Under the pieces are notes generated by a model that saw only the letters and a program-made list of their open reading frames with translations, did not search any database and was not told the origin of the DNA. From Extensimonas soli (lineage in GTDB: Bacteria; Pseudomonadota; Gammaproteobacteria; Burkholderiales; Burkholderiaceae_C), in the NCBI RefSeq assembly GCF_029211265.1, contig NZ_JARGEL010000031.1:110860-174859 (forward strand): a stretch of 64,000 bases of DNA, read 5' to 3'. A program made the position numbers and the translations under genes. Shown here piece by piece: positions 39,436-49,692 of the stretch (positions are counted from its first letter, which is position 1; the number at the start of each line of letters is the position of its first letter).

Positions 39436-40518
39436 TCAGCGCATCTTGGCCGCTGCTTGCGGATCTGTGGCCACCTTGTCGCCGGCGCGCAGGCCGCTCA
39501 GCACCTCGACCTGCGTGCCATCGCTGTTGCCCAGCCGCACCTGGCGCAGCAGTGGCCGCCCTTGGGCGTCGAGCACATAGACGCCCGTCATCTCTGCGCG
39601 GCGCACGATGGCGCTTGCAGGCACCAGAAATTGCTGCCCCACGGCTTGCTCTGCTTCTTTACCTGCCTGCGCTGCAGAATCGGCAGCACCTTGCCAGGCC
39701 ACACGCGCGAACATGCCCGGCAGCGCGCCCTGCACTTGCGCGGGCAGCGGCACGCGCAGCTGCACCGTGTGCGTGGCCGCATCGAACGCCGGAAAGCGCT
39801 GCACCTGCGCCGCAGGCACTGCCAGGCGCGCCACCTTGGCACCGGGAACGTCCACTTCGACGGTCGACGCCAGCGCGAGCGACGCCGCAGCAGACTGCGC
39901 CACCGTGGCCGTCACGCGCAGCGCGGACGGGTCATACACACGCACCAGCGGCCGCCCCGGCATGGCCATGTCGCCCAACACCACGGGCACCTCGCTCACG
40001 ATGCCGGTGTAGGGCGCCTTGAGCACATAAAACCCCGACTGTGTCTGCGCGGCGCCAGCCTGCGCCTGCAAAGCCTGCACCTGCGCCTGCGCCGCCTCCC
40101 ACTGGGCCTTGGCGCGGTCGAGCGCGGCCTGGCTGATGTAGTGCTTTTGCGCGAGCTGCTTTTGCCGCTCGTGTTCCTTGGCGGCCACCTCGAGCTGCGC
40201 GCGCGCGGCCTGCACCTGGGCCGCGCTTGCCGCTGCGTTCTGGTTGGCCGCACGCGCGTCGATGCGCAGCAACTCCTGCCCGGCCTGCACCTTGTCGCCG
40301 ACCTTCACGCGCAGCGCCACCACCGCGCCTTGCACCTGCGCGGCTATCTGGGTGTCGCGCACCGCCTCGACCACCGCCTCGGCGCTGACGCGCTGGCCGT
40401 GCCGGGCCGGCGCCTGGACTTGGTACGTCGCCAAGGCAGCCGGCTGCGCGGCCAGGGCCATGTTGACAGCCCCACCGAACACCACGCACGCGGCGACAAG
40501 ATCACGAGTTTTCAGCAT
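39436..40518 (-). CDS. RND periplasmic adaptor (membrane fusion protein)
   Basis: A 360-residue adaptor with signal peptide (LVAACVVFGGAVNMALA), a lipoyl-like half-motif (AQVQGAVVALRVKVGDKVQAG), an alpha-hairpin rich in Ala/Gln (about 90-150), a second lipoyl half (LKAPYTGIVSEVPVVLG) and beta-barrel domains. The ATG at 40518 has GGAGGG upstream, favouring it over an earlier ATG at 40554. It is the first gene of the operon, divergent from arsR. Confidence 0.92.
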   Translation of the reverse strand: MLKTRDLVAACVVFGGAVNMALAAQPAALATYQVQAPARHGQRVSAEAVVEAVRDTQIAAQVQGAVVALRVKVGDKVQAGQELLRIDARAANQNAAASAAQVQAARAQLEVAAKEHERQKQLAQKHYISQAALDRAKAQWEAAQAQVQALQAQAGAAQTQSGFYVLKAPYTGIVSEVPVVLGDMAMPGRPLVRVYDPSALRVTATVAQSAAASLALASTVEVDVPGAKVARLAVPAAQVQRFPAFDAATHTVQLRVPLPAQVQGALPGMFARVAWQGAADSAAQAGKEAEQAVGQQFLVPASAIVRRAEMTGVYVLDAQGRPLLRQVRLGNSDGTQVEVLSGLRAGDKVATDPQAAAKMR

Positions 40519-40576
40519 TCGACCCTCCATGCCCAGCAAGCAATGTCCCAGCACATTCCCGACAAGGTTTGCATTG

Positions 40577-40594
40577 TTTAACTAATCAGCTAAA
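40577..40594. promoter_or_regulatory. Probable ArsR-family operator in the divergent promoter
   Basis: TTTAACTAATCAGCTAAA is an 18-bp imperfect palindrome (14 of 18 symmetric) in the middle of the 126-base divergent region. Read on the minus strand, TTGCGT and AACAAT flank it with a 17-base spacer, so binding would block that promoter. Plus-strand boxes (TTGCAT/AAATAC) also span it. Confidence 0.5.
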
Positions 40595-40644
40595 TACGCA
40601 ATGAGTTTATCATAGCGTCTGCACGAAATTTGCGAGAGCCTGTC

Positions 40645-40989
40645 ATGCCCATGAAAGACCTCCCCCCCGAAGCCCTGGGCCAAGTGGCAGCGTACTTCCA
40701 GGCGCTGTCCGAGCCGACGCGGCTGCGCATCTTGAACATCCTGCATGACGGCGAGCGCAGCGTGGGCGAGCTTGCGCAGCTGTGCAACTGCACCGCCGCC
40801 AACATCTCGCGCCACCTCGCAACGCTGGCCAAGCACGGCCTCGTCACCCGCGAAGGCCGCGGCACCAGCGTTTACTACCGCATCGCCGACGAATCGGTCT
40901 ATGCGCTGTGCGACCTCGTCTGCGGCAGCATCGCCCAGCAGCTCGAACGCTCGGCACAGCGGCATGCGATGTTTACGGGGGCGGGGTGA
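40645..40989 (+). CDS. ArsR/SmtB-family repressor
   Basis: A 114-residue winged-helix repressor ([52 protein letters not shown]). Cys47, Cys49, Cys89 and Cys93 could sense metal or reactive sulfur. The operon opposite it encodes SQR-like and rhodanese proteins, which makes a BigR/SqrR-like persulfide sensor a reasonable guess. It is divergent from the RND operon over a palindromic operator. Confidence 0.9.
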   Translation: MPMKDLPPEALGQVAAYFQALSEPTRLRILNILHDGERSVGELAQLCNCTAANISRHLATLAKHGLVTREGRGTSVYYRIADESVYALCDLVCGSIAQQLERSAQRHAMFTGAG

Positions 40990-41155
40990 TTCCGCCTGCG
41001 ACAGGGCATGCCCAGCGGCATGGCGCTCGGCGCACGATTTCAGGTTGGCTGGCGGATTTTGCAATCGCCTGCAAGGCGTCGGAAGATGGGGCTTTCCCTT
41101 GGTACGTCGGCATAATGAGGCGCAGTTTTGTCACATCCTTGGCCACTGCTTCTCC

Positions 41156-42718
41156 ATGCTCGACGACATCAAAAAAACACTCTGGGCCACCGCCGACAAG
41201 CTGCGCGCCAACATGGACGCCGCCGAATACAAGCACTTGGTGCTGGGCCTCATTTTTCTGAAGTACGTCTCCGACACCTTCACCGCCCGCAGGGCTGAAA
41301 TTGAAGCCCGCCTGCAAGACCCTGCAGACGAGTTCTACTTTGCCGATGCCACCCCCGAAGACCTGGCCGCCGAGCTGGAAGACCGCGACTATTACAAGAG
41401 TGCCAATGTATTCTGGGTGCCCGAGGGCGCCCGCTGGGAAACCATCCGCTCCATGGCCAAGAACGTGGAGATTGGCAAGTTCATCGACAACGCCCTGACC
41501 CTCATCGAGGGCGAAAACCCCAAGCTCAAAGGCATTCTGGACAAGCGCTATGCCCGGGCGCAGTTGCCCGATGGCAAGCTGGGCGAGTTGGTGGACCTGA
41601 TTTCCACCATCGGCTTTGGCGAGAACGCCGCCCAGGCCCGCGACGTGCTGGGCCAGGTGTACGAATACTTCCTGGGCATGTTTGCCAGCGCCGAAGGCAA
41701 GCGCGGCGGGCAGTTCTACACCCCGGCGTCCATCGTCAAAACCCTGGTGGCCGTGCTGGCCCCGCACCACGGCAAGGTGTACGACCCTTGCTGCGGCTCG
41801 GGCGGCATGTTCGTTCAGTCGGAAAAGTTCATCGAAGCCCACGGTGGCAAGCTGGGCGACGTGTCCATCTACGGGCAAGAAGCCAATCCCACCACCTGGC
41901 GCCTGGCGGCCATGAACCTGGCCATTCGCGGCATCGACTTCAACCTGGGCCGCGAACCGGCTGACACCTTCACCCGCAACCAGCACCCGGACCTGCGGGC
42001 CGACTACATCCTGGCCAACCCGCCCTTCAATATCAGTGACTGGTGGCACGGCAGCCTGGAGGGCGACCCGCGCTGGCAATACGGCGACCCACCGCAAGGC
42101 AACGCCAACTACGCCTGGCTGCAGCACATGCTGTACCACCTGAAAGACACGGGCCGCGCCGGCATCGTGCTGGCCAACGGCAGCATGAGCAGCAGCCAGA
42201 ACAACGAAGGCGTCATCCGCGCCGCCATGGTGGAGGCCGATGTGGTGGAAGTGATGGTGGCCCTGCCGGGGCAACTGTTCTTCAACACCCAGATTCCGGC
42301 GTGCCTGTGGTTCCTGGCCAAGCGCAAAAAGCGCAAGGGCGAGGTGCTGTTCATCGACGCCCGCAAACTCGGCCGGATGATCAGCCGCGTGCAGGCCGAG
42401 CTAGACGATGCCGCCATCCAGCGCATTGCCGACACCGTGGCCGCTTGGCGGGGTGAGGTGGAGCAGGGCGCCACCGTCACCGAATACCAGGACCAACCTG
42501 GCTTTTGCCGCAGCGTGCCGTTGGCCGAGATTGCCCAGCACGGCCATGTGCTGACCCCGGGCCGCTACGTGGGTGCCGAAGAGGTGGAAGACGACGACGA
42601 AGCCTTTGACGAGAAGATGCGCAAGCTAACCGAAAAGCTGGGCGAGCAGATGGCCAAGGGGGCGGAGTTGGATGCGTTGATTCGGGCGAAGTTGGGGGGG
42701 CTGGGGTATGAGTTCTGA
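41156..42718 (+). CDS. hsdM: Type I restriction-modification methyltransferase subunit
   Basis: HsdM methylates adenine in the HsdS-specified site. The 520-residue protein has an N-terminal HsdM helix bundle ([19 protein letters not shown]), AdoMet motif I ([11 protein letters not shown], near 220) and catalytic NPPF (about 290), typical of type I N6-adenine enzymes. The ATG at 41156 starts [10 protein letters not shown], the usual start. It overlaps hsdS by 11 bases. An AT-rich CATAAT sits about 40 bases upstream. Confidence 0.96.
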   Translation: MLDDIKKTLWATADKLRANMDAAEYKHLVLGLIFLKYVSDTFTARRAEIEARLQDPADEFYFADATPEDLAAELEDRDYYKSANVFWVPEGARWETIRSMAKNVEIGKFIDNALTLIEGENPKLKGILDKRYARAQLPDGKLGELVDLISTIGFGENAAQARDVLGQVYEYFLGMFASAEGKRGGQFYTPASIVKTLVAVLAPHHGKVYDPCCGSGGMFVQSEKFIEAHGGKLGDVSIYGQEANPTTWRLAAMNLAIRGIDFNLGREPADTFTRNQHPDLRADYILANPPFNISDWWHGSLEGDPRWQYGDPPQGNANYAWLQHMLYHLKDTGRAGIVLANGSMSSSQNNEGVIRAAMVEADVVEVMVALPGQLFFNTQIPACLWFLAKRKKRKGEVLFIDARKLGRMISRVQAELDDAAIQRIADTVAAWRGEVEQGATVTEYQDQPGFCRSVPLAEIAQHGHVLTPGRYVGAEEVEDDDEAFDEKMRKLTEKLGEQMAKGAELDALIRAKLGGLGYEF

Positions 42719-43943
42719 GTGGGTAGCCAGCACCGTAGGTGAATTCTGCCCATTCAAATATGGAAAGGGTCTCCCTGAACGGGCTCGGGTGGCAGGCTCA
42801 TTTCCTGTGATGAGTTCGGCGGGTGTTGTGGCTAGTCACAAAGAGCCGTTGGTAAATTCTGCCGGTATCGTCATCGGGCGAAAGGGTACAGCAGGCAGCG
42901 TTACGTTCGCTCCAGGTCCATTCTGGCCAATCGACACAGCGTTCTACGTCGAAGACGACCCCGAAAATCGGGACATTCGTTTTACGTACTATTTGCTCAA
43001 AACTCTGGGGCTATCCGAAATGAACTCGGACAGCGCAGTGCCAGGTCTGAACCGCGAAAACGCACATGCTGTCGCCGTGCGAATACCGTCACTGGCTGTA
43101 CAAGCTCAAATTGCACATTTTCTCGGTACTCTTGACGACCGCATCACCCTCCTGCGCGAAACCAACGCCACCCTCGATGCCATCGCCCAAGCGCTGTTCA
43201 AGTCGTGGTTTGTCGATTTCGACCCCGTGCGCGCCAAGATGGAAGGCCGCGCCCCCGAAGGCATGGACGAGGCCACGGCGGCGCTGTTTCCGGATTCGTT
43301 TGAAGAGACGGAGTTGGGGGTGGTGCCGAGGGGGTGGCGGGTTGGCGTACTTTCGGATGTTGCATCCTTGAATGCACAGTCCTGGACTGCGCGCAACGCA
43401 CCGGCAGAACTGAACTATATTGATCTGTCCGGGGTCAAGAACAATGTTTTTGATGCACCACAGACTTATGCGTTTTCTGATGCGCCGAGCCGAGCGCGAC
43501 GAGTATTGCGATCAGGAGACTGCATTGTTGGTACCGTGCGTCCCGGAAATCGTTCGTTTGGTTTCATTGCTCAAGCGGACAACAATTTGACTGGAAGCAC
43601 CGGATTTGCCGTGTTGAGTCCGAAGCAGACCGAACTTGTAGCGTTTGTCTATCTCTGCGCAACACGAGAGGAAAACATAGATCGACTTGCATCGCTCGCA
43701 GACGGCGGGGCATATCCAGCGGTTAAGCCTGAACTTGTGGCGGCAACAAAGTGCGTTTTGCCCACTGATGATGTGATGAAGGAATTTGATGGCATGGCAA
43801 AGCCGTTGCTTGCTTCAATCAGCGCTAATAGTGCGCAAGCCCAAACCCTCTCTACCCTCCGCGACACACTGCTCCCGCGCCTGATCTCCGGCCAGTTGCG
43901 GCTGCCTGAGGCGCAAGCCGCCGCTGAGGAGGCCTTGGCATGA
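42708..43943 (+). CDS. hsdS: Type I restriction-modification specificity subunit
   Basis: A 411-residue HsdS with two target recognition domains (about 5-130 and 210-350) and two conserved spacer regions ([19 protein letters not shown], and [19 protein letters not shown] at the end). The recognition domains are AT-richer than the spacers, the usual sign of domain exchange. It would direct both modification and restriction to a bipartite DNA site that cannot be read from sequence. Its stop overlaps a small downstream frame (ATGA). Confidence 0.94.
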   Translation: MSSEWVASTVGEFCPFKYGKGLPERARVAGSFPVMSSAGVVASHKEPLVNSAGIVIGRKGTAGSVTFAPGPFWPIDTAFYVEDDPENRDIRFTYYLLKTLGLSEMNSDSAVPGLNRENAHAVAVRIPSLAVQAQIAHFLGTLDDRITLLRETNATLDAIAQALFKSWFVDFDPVRAKMEGRAPEGMDEATAALFPDSFEETELGVVPRGWRVGVLSDVASLNAQSWTARNAPAELNYIDLSGVKNNVFDAPQTYAFSDAPSRARRVLRSGDCIVGTVRPGNRSFGFIAQADNNLTGSTGFAVLSPKQTELVAFVYLCATREENIDRLASLADGGAYPAVKPELVAATKCVLPTDDVMKEFDGMAKPLLASISANSAQAQTLSTLRDTLLPRLISGQLRLPEAQAAAEEALA

Positions 43944-44044
43944 AAGTCTGCGCCACGCGCAATGGGAAGGCCGAGGGCGAAGTCGTTGCCCCCTGTTTGG
44001 CCACCGTACGTCAGGCAAGTCTGCAAAAGAGCAAGCTTCCATGA
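43940..44044 (+). CDS. 34-residue open frame coupled to hsdS
   Basis: ATGA overlap with the hsdS stop starts [15 protein letters not shown] and on to LQKSKLP. A further tiny frame (MTEASVELRY) starts in the next ATGA at 44041. Neither matches a known family. They could be decay products of a lost gene. The 371-base interval 43944-44314 contains only these and the Fic-like remnant. Confidence 0.25.
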   Translation: MKVCATRNGKAEGEVVAPCLATVRQASLQKSKLP

Positions 44045-44112
44045 CTGAAGCTTCGGTAGAACTCCGGTATTGACGCGCAAGCTTACGCCCGATTGAAAGC
44101 CCGCTTTCATCC

Positions 44113-44295
44113 TTGTGGATAGATGTTAAAGAATGCTTTAATTTCAAAACACACCATTCAAGCAGGCTTTCACACCATGCGCAGCACGGGCACCTACGCC
44201 ATCTGCAAGACCTGGGCATCGTGGCCGAGATGACTGGCCAGAAAAAAAACCGCAGCTACAGTTACCAACAATACATCGCGCTGCTGGCGCTTTGA
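44113..44295 (+). pseudogene. C-terminal remnant of a Fic-like gene
   Basis: The last 30 codons (LQDLGIVAEMTGQKKNRSY and on) match the C-terminal winged-helix tail of Fic/DUF4172-type proteins, where a helix then ...TGxxRNRxYxYxxYLxxL is conserved. Upstream the similarity jumps to another frame (APTPSA), pointing to a frameshift, and the catalytic HPFxxGNGR is absent. Fic-like genes are common passengers between hsdS and hsdR, so this is probably a deleted copy. Confidence 0.5.
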
Positions 44296-44314
44296 TGAAA
44301 ACTAGGGCAGGCGC

Positions 44315-47300
44315 ATGACCGAAGACCAACTCGAACAAGAAGCCCTGGCCTGGCTGGCCGAGTTGGGCTATGCGGCCCACAGCGGGTATGACATAGCCCC
44401 CGACGGCCCCAACCCCCAGCGGGCCAGCTACCGCCAGGTGGTGCTGCCGTTGCGCCTGCGCGCGGCCATCCAGCGCCTGAACCCCCGCATTCCCAGCGCT
44501 GCCCGCGAAGACGCGCTGCAGCGAGTGCTGGACCTGGGCATTCCGGCCTTGCTGTCAGCCAACCGCGCCTTCCACAAGCTGCTGGTGGGCGGCGTACCCG
44601 TGCAGTACCAGAAGGACGGCGAAACCGTGGGCGACTTCGTGCGCCTGGTTGACTGGTCTGACCCGTCGCGCAACGAGTTCTGGGCCGTCAACCAGTTTTC
44701 CATCAAGGGGGCCCACCACACCCGCCGCCCCGATATCGTCCTGTTCGTCAACGGTCTGCCGCTGGTGCTCATCGAGCTGAAGAACCCCGCCGACGAAGCC
44801 GCCGACATCTGGAAGGCCTACGACCAGCTTCAGACCTACAAGGTGCAAATCCCCGACGTGTTCCAGTACAACGAGGTGCTGGTCATCTCGGATGGAACCG
44901 AAGCGCGCATGGGCAGCCTGTCGGCCAACGCCGAGCGCTTCCTGCAATGGCGCACCATCGACGGGGTGAACCTGGACCCGTTGGGAGAGTTCAACGAGTT
45001 GCAGACCCTGGTACGCGGGTTGCTGGCCCCGTCTTACTTGCTGGACTACCTGCGTTACTTCGTGCTGTTCGAGGACGACGGCGGGCTGGTCAAAAAGATC
45101 GCCGGTTACCACCAGTACCACGCGGTACGGGCCGCCATTGGCCATGTGGTGGCCGCATCCCGTCCCGACAGCCCGCCGCAGGTACAGGGCAAAGGGGGTG
45201 TGGTGTGGCACACGCAAGGCAGCGGCAAGAGCATCACCATGACCTGCTTTGCCGCCCGCGTGATGCAGGAACCGGCGATGCAGAACCCCACCATCGTCGT
45301 CATCACCGACCGCAACGACCTGGACGGGCAGCTGTTTGGCGTGTTCAGCCTGGCCCAAGACCTGTTGCGCGAAACCCCGGTGCAAGCGAGCACCCGGCAG
45401 GAGCTGCGGCAACTGCTCAGCAACCGGCCCTCGGGCGGCATAGTCTTTGCCACCATCCAGAAATTCATGCCGGGTGAGGACGAAGACATGTACCCGGTGC
45501 TGTCCGACCGGCGCAACATCGTCGTCATTGCCGACGAGGCCCACCGCACCCAGTATGGGTTTGAGGCCAAGCTGAAGACCAGGAAGGTGCGCGGCGCCCA
45601 AAGCGGAGCCAGCTTCGGTGCGGTGTCCACCAGCGACGGCGAGCATGTGGTCCAGGCTGCCACCGCCGAATTCGCCCCACCCGAATACAAGACCAGCCCC
45701 CAGGTGGCGTATGTGGCAGGTTATGCCCAGCACCTGCGCGACGCCTTGCCCCATGCCACCTTCGTGGCCTTCACCGGCACCCCGGTCAGCAGCACCGACC
45801 GCGACACCCGCGCCGTCTTTGGCGACTACATCCATGTCTATGACATGCAGCAGGCCAAGGAGGACGGCGCCACGGTCGCCATCTACTACGAGAGCCGCCT
45901 GGCCAAGCTGAAGCTCAAGGAAGAAGACCTGCCGTTGATAGACGACGAGGTGGACGAACTGGCCGAAGACGAAGAAGAAAGCATCCAGACCCAGCTCAAG
46001 AGCCGCTGGGCTGCCTTGGAGAAGGTGGTGGGCGCCGAACCCCGCGTGGCCAGCGTGGCCGCCGACCTGGTGGCCCACTTCGAGGAACGCAACAAGGCCC
46101 AGGAAGGCAAGGCCATGATCGTGACCATGAGCCGAGACATCTGCGTCCACCTGTACAACGAGATCATCAAGCTGCGCCCCGACTGGCACAGCGACGACCC
46201 GGAGCAGGGCGCCCTCAAAATCATCATGACCGGCAGCGCGAGCGACAAGGCGCTGCTGCGCCCGCACATCTACAGCAGCCAGGTCAAGAAGCGGCTGGAA
46301 AAACGCTTCAAAGACCCCAATGACCCGCTGCGCATGGTCATCGTGCGCGACATGTGGCTCACGGGCTTCGATGCGCCTTGCGTGCACACCATGTACGTGG
46401 ACAAGCCCATGAAGGGCCACAACCTGATGCAGGCCATTGCCCGCGTCAACCGGGTGTTCAAGGACAAGCAGGGCGGACTGGTGGTGGACTACATCGGCAT
46501 CGGCAACGAGCTGAAAGCTGCGATGAAGGAATACACCGCCAGCAAAGGCCGTGGCAAACCGACGGTAGATGCGCACGAGGCCTTGTCGCTACTGCTGGAA
46601 AAGCTCGACGTGCTGCGCACCATGCTGCACGGCTACGACTACAGCGCCTTCAAGACCGGGGGCCACAAGGCCCTGGCGGGTGCCGCCAACCACATCCTCG
46701 GTCTGCCATCCGAAACCAAGGACAAGGCCGGCAAGCCGGTGCGCGACGGCAAGAAACGCTTTGCTGATGCCGCGCTCGCCATGAGCAAGGCCTTCAGCCT
46801 TTGCTGCACGCTCGACGAGGCCAAGGCCCTGCGCGAGGAAGTCGCCTTCATGCAGGCGGTCAAGGTCATCCTGACCAAGCGCGACATCTCCGCCCAAAAG
46901 AAAACCGACGAACAGCGAGACGCGGCCATCCGCCAAATCATCGGCCAGGCGGTGGTGAGCGAATCGGTGGTGGACATCTTCGACGCCGTGGGCTTGGATA
47001 AGCCCAACATCGGCCTGCTGGACGACGAATTTCTGGCCCAGGTGAAAAACCTGCCAGAACGCAACCTGGCGGTGGAGCTGCTGGAACGCCTGCTGGAAGG
47101 CGAAATCAAGAGCAAGTTCGCCACCAACGTGGTGCAGCAAAAGAAATTCAGCGACCTGCTCAGCAGCGTTATCACACGCTACCAGAACCGCAGCATCGAG
47201 ACCGCGCAGGTGATGGAAGAGCTGGTAGAAATGGCCAAGAAGTTCAGAGAGGCCGCGAGCAGAGGCGAGCAGCTGGGCCTGTCCGACGATGAGGTGCGTT

Positions 47301-47560
47301 TTTACGACGCTCTGGCCAACAACGAATCAGCGGTGAAAGAATTGGCAGATGAGACGCTCAAGAAAATTGCCCACGAGCTGACTGAAAACCTGAAAAAGAA
47401 CATCACCGTGGACTGGGCACAGCGCGAGAGCGTGCGCGCCACACTGCGGCTGATGGTCAAGCGCATTCTGCGCAAGTACAAGTACCCGCCAGACCAGACG
47501 GAAGCGGCCATTGAACTGGTGCTGCAGCAGGCGGAGACGATTGGTGAGAGCTGGGTCTGA
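44315..47560 (+). CDS. hsdR: Type I restriction endonuclease/translocase subunit
   Basis: A 1081-residue HsdR. The N-terminal nuclease domain has the PD-ExK pattern ([20 protein letters not shown]). The SF2 motor has Walker A TQGSGKS (near 300), DEAH ([12 protein letters not shown]), TFVAFTGTP and the later helicase motifs ([19 protein letters not shown], then ARVNRVF). A C-terminal HsdM-binding region follows. It cuts unmethylated DNA at a distance after ATP-driven translocation. All motifs are intact, so restriction is probably active. Confidence 0.95.
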   Translation: MTEDQLEQEALAWLAELGYAAHSGYDIAPDGPNPQRASYRQVVLPLRLRAAIQRLNPRIPSAAREDALQRVLDLGIPALLSANRAFHKLLVGGVPVQYQKDGETVGDFVRLVDWSDPSRNEFWAVNQFSIKGAHHTRRPDIVLFVNGLPLVLIELKNPADEAADIWKAYDQLQTYKVQIPDVFQYNEVLVISDGTEARMGSLSANAERFLQWRTIDGVNLDPLGEFNELQTLVRGLLAPSYLLDYLRYFVLFEDDGGLVKKIAGYHQYHAVRAAIGHVVAASRPDSPPQVQGKGGVVWHTQGSGKSITMTCFAARVMQEPAMQNPTIVVITDRNDLDGQLFGVFSLAQDLLRETPVQASTRQELRQLLSNRPSGGIVFATIQKFMPGEDEDMYPVLSDRRNIVVIADEAHRTQYGFEAKLKTRKVRGAQSGASFGAVSTSDGEHVVQAATAEFAPPEYKTSPQVAYVAGYAQHLRDALPHATFVAFTGTPVSSTDRDTRAVFGDYIHVYDMQQAKEDGATVAIYYESRLAKLKLKEEDLPLIDDEVDELAEDEEESIQTQLKSRWAALEKVVGAEPRVASVAADLVAHFEERNKAQEGKAMIVTMSRDICVHLYNEIIKLRPDWHSDDPEQGALKIIMTGSASDKALLRPHIYSSQVKKRLEKRFKDPNDPLRMVIVRDMWLTGFDAPCVHTMYVDKPMKGHNLMQAIARVNRVFKDKQGGLVVDYIGIGNELKAAMKEYTASKGRGKPTVDAHEALSLLLEKLDVLRTMLHGYDYSAFKTGGHKALAGAANHILGLPSETKDKAGKPVRDGKKRFADAALAMSKAFSLCCTLDEAKALREEVAFMQAVKVILTKRDISAQKKTDEQRDAAIRQIIGQAVVSESVVDIFDAVGLDKPNIGLLDDEFLAQVKNLPERNLAVELLERLLEGEIKSKFATNVVQQKKFSDLLSSVITRYQNRSIETAQVMEELVEMAKKFREAASRGEQLGLSDDEVRFYDALANNESAVKELADETLKKIAHELTENLKKNITVDWAQRESVRATLRLMVKRILRKYKYPPDQTEAAIELVLQQAETIGESWV

Positions 47561-47678
47561 TGAGCACTTTGGGCTTCAGCTGGCCCGACAGACCGCGAAG
47601 CCTGGTCTCGATGGATTCGTGATAGATTCGCCAATTTCGCCAAATATTTAACATAATACAAATCGTATTTACCTAATG

Positions 47679-47743
47679 GGTAAGCCCCCAACAGTGCGGC
47701 CTTCCTCGGAAAGCCGCAGACCCACACTGGGTTTGGGCCTACC
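47679..47743. other. Long imperfect stem-loop upstream of gloA
   Basis: Nested pairings GGTA/TACC, GCCC/GGGC and CAGTG/CACTG enclose an inner hairpin (GCGGC-TTCC / GGAA-GCCGC at 47696-47717). The structure spans 65 bases and begins 66 bases before the gloA ATG, downstream of an AT-rich stretch with CATAAT at 47652-47657. It could be a structured leader RNA or a repeat unit. The rest of 47561-47808 contains nothing else I can name. Confidence 0.4.
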
Positions 47744-47808
47744 ATTCGGCCTGCTGCGTACTGCTGCGCCATGCGAGCAATCTTTTTATCCAGGGACACA
47801 GAAACACC

Positions 47809-48225
47809 ATGCGAATCCTTCACACCATGCTGCGCGTCGGCAATCTTGAGCGCTCCATCGGGTTCTACACCAAGGTGCTGGGCATGCAACTGCTGCGCAC
47901 CTCGGAGAACCCCGAATACAAATATTCCCTCGCTTTTCTAGGCTACGAGGGCGGCAACCCGGCGCAGGCAGAAATCGAGCTCACCTACAACTGGGACGTC
48001 AAAAGCTACGACCATGGCAACGCCTATGGCCACATCGCCATCGGCGTGCCTGACGCCTATGCCGCGTGCGAGCGCATCCGCGCGACCGGCGGCCAAATCA
48101 CACGCGAGCCAGGGCCGGTCAAGGGCGGCACTACGGTGATCGCTTTCGTCACCGACCCCGACGGCTACAAAATCGAGCTCATCGAGCGCGCTGACGACAG
48201 CAAGAGCGGTCAGGGTTTGCGCTGA
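47809..48225 (+). CDS. gloA: Lactoylglutathione lyase (glyoxalase I)
   Basis: GloA isomerises the methylglyoxal-glutathione adduct to lactoylglutathione. The 138-residue protein carries all four metal ligands, H5 ([10 protein letters not shown]), E57, H75 (YGHIAIGV) and E123 (YKIELIE), typical of Ni-type enzymes. It is preceded by a long imperfect hairpin and followed 17 bases later by a toxin-antitoxin pair. Confidence 0.95.
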   Translation: MRILHTMLRVGNLERSIGFYTKVLGMQLLRTSENPEYKYSLAFLGYEGGNPAQAEIELTYNWDVKSYDHGNAYGHIAIGVPDAYAACERIRATGGQITREPGPVKGGTTVIAFVTDPDGYKIELIERADDSKSGQGLR

Positions 48226-48242
48226 CAGAAAGGGCCATCATC

Positions 48243-48476
48243 GTGAATGTCACCGCTTTCGTCGAAAAATTGCAGCGCTTGCCGGAAGACAAGCAAGTCG
48301 AACTTTTAGACTATCTCGACTATCTTTCGGCACGTTTTGCCGCCCCCGTATCCCTGCACTTGGACACTTGGGGCGAGCGTGATTTTGCACGCCTTGCACT
48401 TGATCAAGCGATGCGCGACATGGAGGATGAGGTTGGTCTTTATTCCGAGGAAGACCTCAAGGAACGCTGGTCATGA
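48243..48476 (+). CDS. DUF2281-like antitoxin
   Basis: A 77-residue acidic protein from a GTG start (NVTAFVEKLQRLPEDKQVEL, LDYLDYLSARF), like DUF2281 proteins that accompany toxins. The C-terminal half is strongly acidic (MRDMEDEVGLYSEEDLKERW), suited to binding a basic RNase. ATGA overlap with the PemK-like gene shows coupling. It has no obvious DNA-binding domain. Confidence 0.78.
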   Translation: MNVTAFVEKLQRLPEDKQVELLDYLDYLSARFAAPVSLHLDTWGERDFARLALDQAMRDMEDEVGLYSEEDLKERWS

Positions 48477-48838
48477 AGCAAGCCGGCCAGATCGCTCTTG
48501 TGCCATTTCCTCACACGGATTTCAGTGCAAGCAAATTACGCCCAGTTCTGCTGCTGCGGCGTGCATCGCAGAAATTTGACGATTGGCTGGTCTGCATGGT
48601 CTCCTCCCAGATTCATCAAGCTGAGCCAGGGCTGGATGAATTGCTACTGCCAGAGCAAGCCGATTTTGCCCTGACGGGGCTGAAAGTCCCGAGCGTGTTG
48701 CGCTTGTCGCGCCTGGCAACCATCGACGGCGGCTTGCTGGCGGGCTCTATCGGCGCTTTGCATCCTGATCGCATTCGCACAATCCGTCTGCGACTCGGAA
48801 ATTGGCTGGTCGCAGAGGATCGTCCCTACCCAGGGTGA
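48473..48838 (+). CDS. PemK/MazF-family endoribonuclease toxin
   Basis: A 121-residue protein with the family opening GQIALVPFPHTDFSASKLRPVL (PFPxTD and K-RPV motifs) and the downstream SVLRLSRLATID strand. MazF-type toxins cleave mRNA at short sites. It is coupled to the DUF2281-like gene and lies next to the hsdMSR/gloA region. Confidence 0.85.
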   Translation: MKQAGQIALVPFPHTDFSASKLRPVLLLRRASQKFDDWLVCMVSSQIHQAEPGLDELLLPEQADFALTGLKVPSVLRLSRLATIDGGLLAGSIGALHPDRIRTIRLRLGNWLVAEDRPYPG

Positions 48839-48862
48839 CGAGCTCTGCCGCCACGCCACGCC

Positions 48863-49669
48863 TCATTCCACCGGACGCGCTATCCAGTCGGTGATGATGT
48901 CCACGGCCTCCTGCTCCATGCCGATGAAGCCGTGCCAGTGGAAAGCTTCGCAGGGGTCGCCCGTCGGGTTTTCGCCGCCTTGCACCATGACGAGCTTTTT
49001 CACGCTCGCGTTTTTGAGCCCGCGGAGAATCGCTGGCACTTCGTAGGAGCGACACAGCGGGCAGGCATCTTTTTCGTGATGCAGCACCAGCACGGGCACT
49101 TTAATCGCGGCCAGGTCTTGTTTGGGGACGGCGCCGGGTTTGTTGTAGCTGACGACGCTCGAAGTCAGCACCAGACCTGCAACCTCTCCTTGCAGGTGAA
49201 TCGCTGCCGCCGTCGCAGAAATGGTGCCGCGGCTGGTGCCCACGAGCCATACCGGGGCATCGGAGCGGGTTTTGATGAAGTCGAGCACTTTGCGCACATC
49301 GGCCATGTGCGCTTCGCTGGTGCGGTCGGTGTAATCGAGCTCGCGCAAGTCGCTGGGGCGCCCGAAGATCGCGACGTTGAAGCCCTTGGCGACGAACAAT
49401 GGCGCCGAGCGCACGAGGAAGTTGCCGCTGGTGGCCCTGCCCTCCTCGACCTTGCCAAAGCCACCGCCACCGCCCGGAAACAGCAGCAGCGTAGCTTTGG
49501 CATTGGTGGCGGGTTCCCAGAACAAGGTGGTGACGACGCCCTCGCGTGTGGGCAGCTTGAACATGGTGCCGGCCTCTGCCGCCAAGGGCGCACCAAGCAG
49601 TCCAAGGCAAACGATGAACAGGCCCCAGGCCCTGCGCGTTCCACTGCGCAAAAAACAAAGTGCTCGCAT
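48863..49669 (-). CDS. Exported alpha/beta hydrolase
   Basis: A 268-residue protein with signal peptide (AWGLFIVCLGLLGAPLAAEA). It has an oxyanion-type loop LLLFPGGGGGFG, nucleophile elbow GTSRGT, a conserved Asp near HHEKDACPLC and a terminal His (FHWHGFIGME). The substrate is unknown; esterase or dienelactone-hydrolase-like activity is plausible. It ends 24 bases from the stop of the PemK gene, so the two converge. Confidence 0.78.
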   Translation of the reverse strand: MRALCFLRSGTRRAWGLFIVCLGLLGAPLAAEAGTMFKLPTREGVVTTLFWEPATNAKATLLLFPGGGGGFGKVEEGRATSGNFLVRSAPLFVAKGFNVAIFGRPSDLRELDYTDRTSEAHMADVRKVLDFIKTRSDAPVWLVGTSRGTISATAAAIHLQGEVAGLVLTSSVVSYNKPGAVPKQDLAAIKVPVLVLHHEKDACPLCRSYEVPAILRGLKNASVKKLVMVQGGENPTGDPCEAFHWHGFIGMEQEAVDIITDWIARPVE

Positions 49670-49692
49670 GGTGAGTTCCGAGCAAAAACGTA

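Noticed and set aside
36200-39580. 1126-codon plus-strand frame opposite the RND permease
   Set aside because: Shadow of the permease codon bias. The product is extremely His/Arg-rich and has no membrane segments or motifs.
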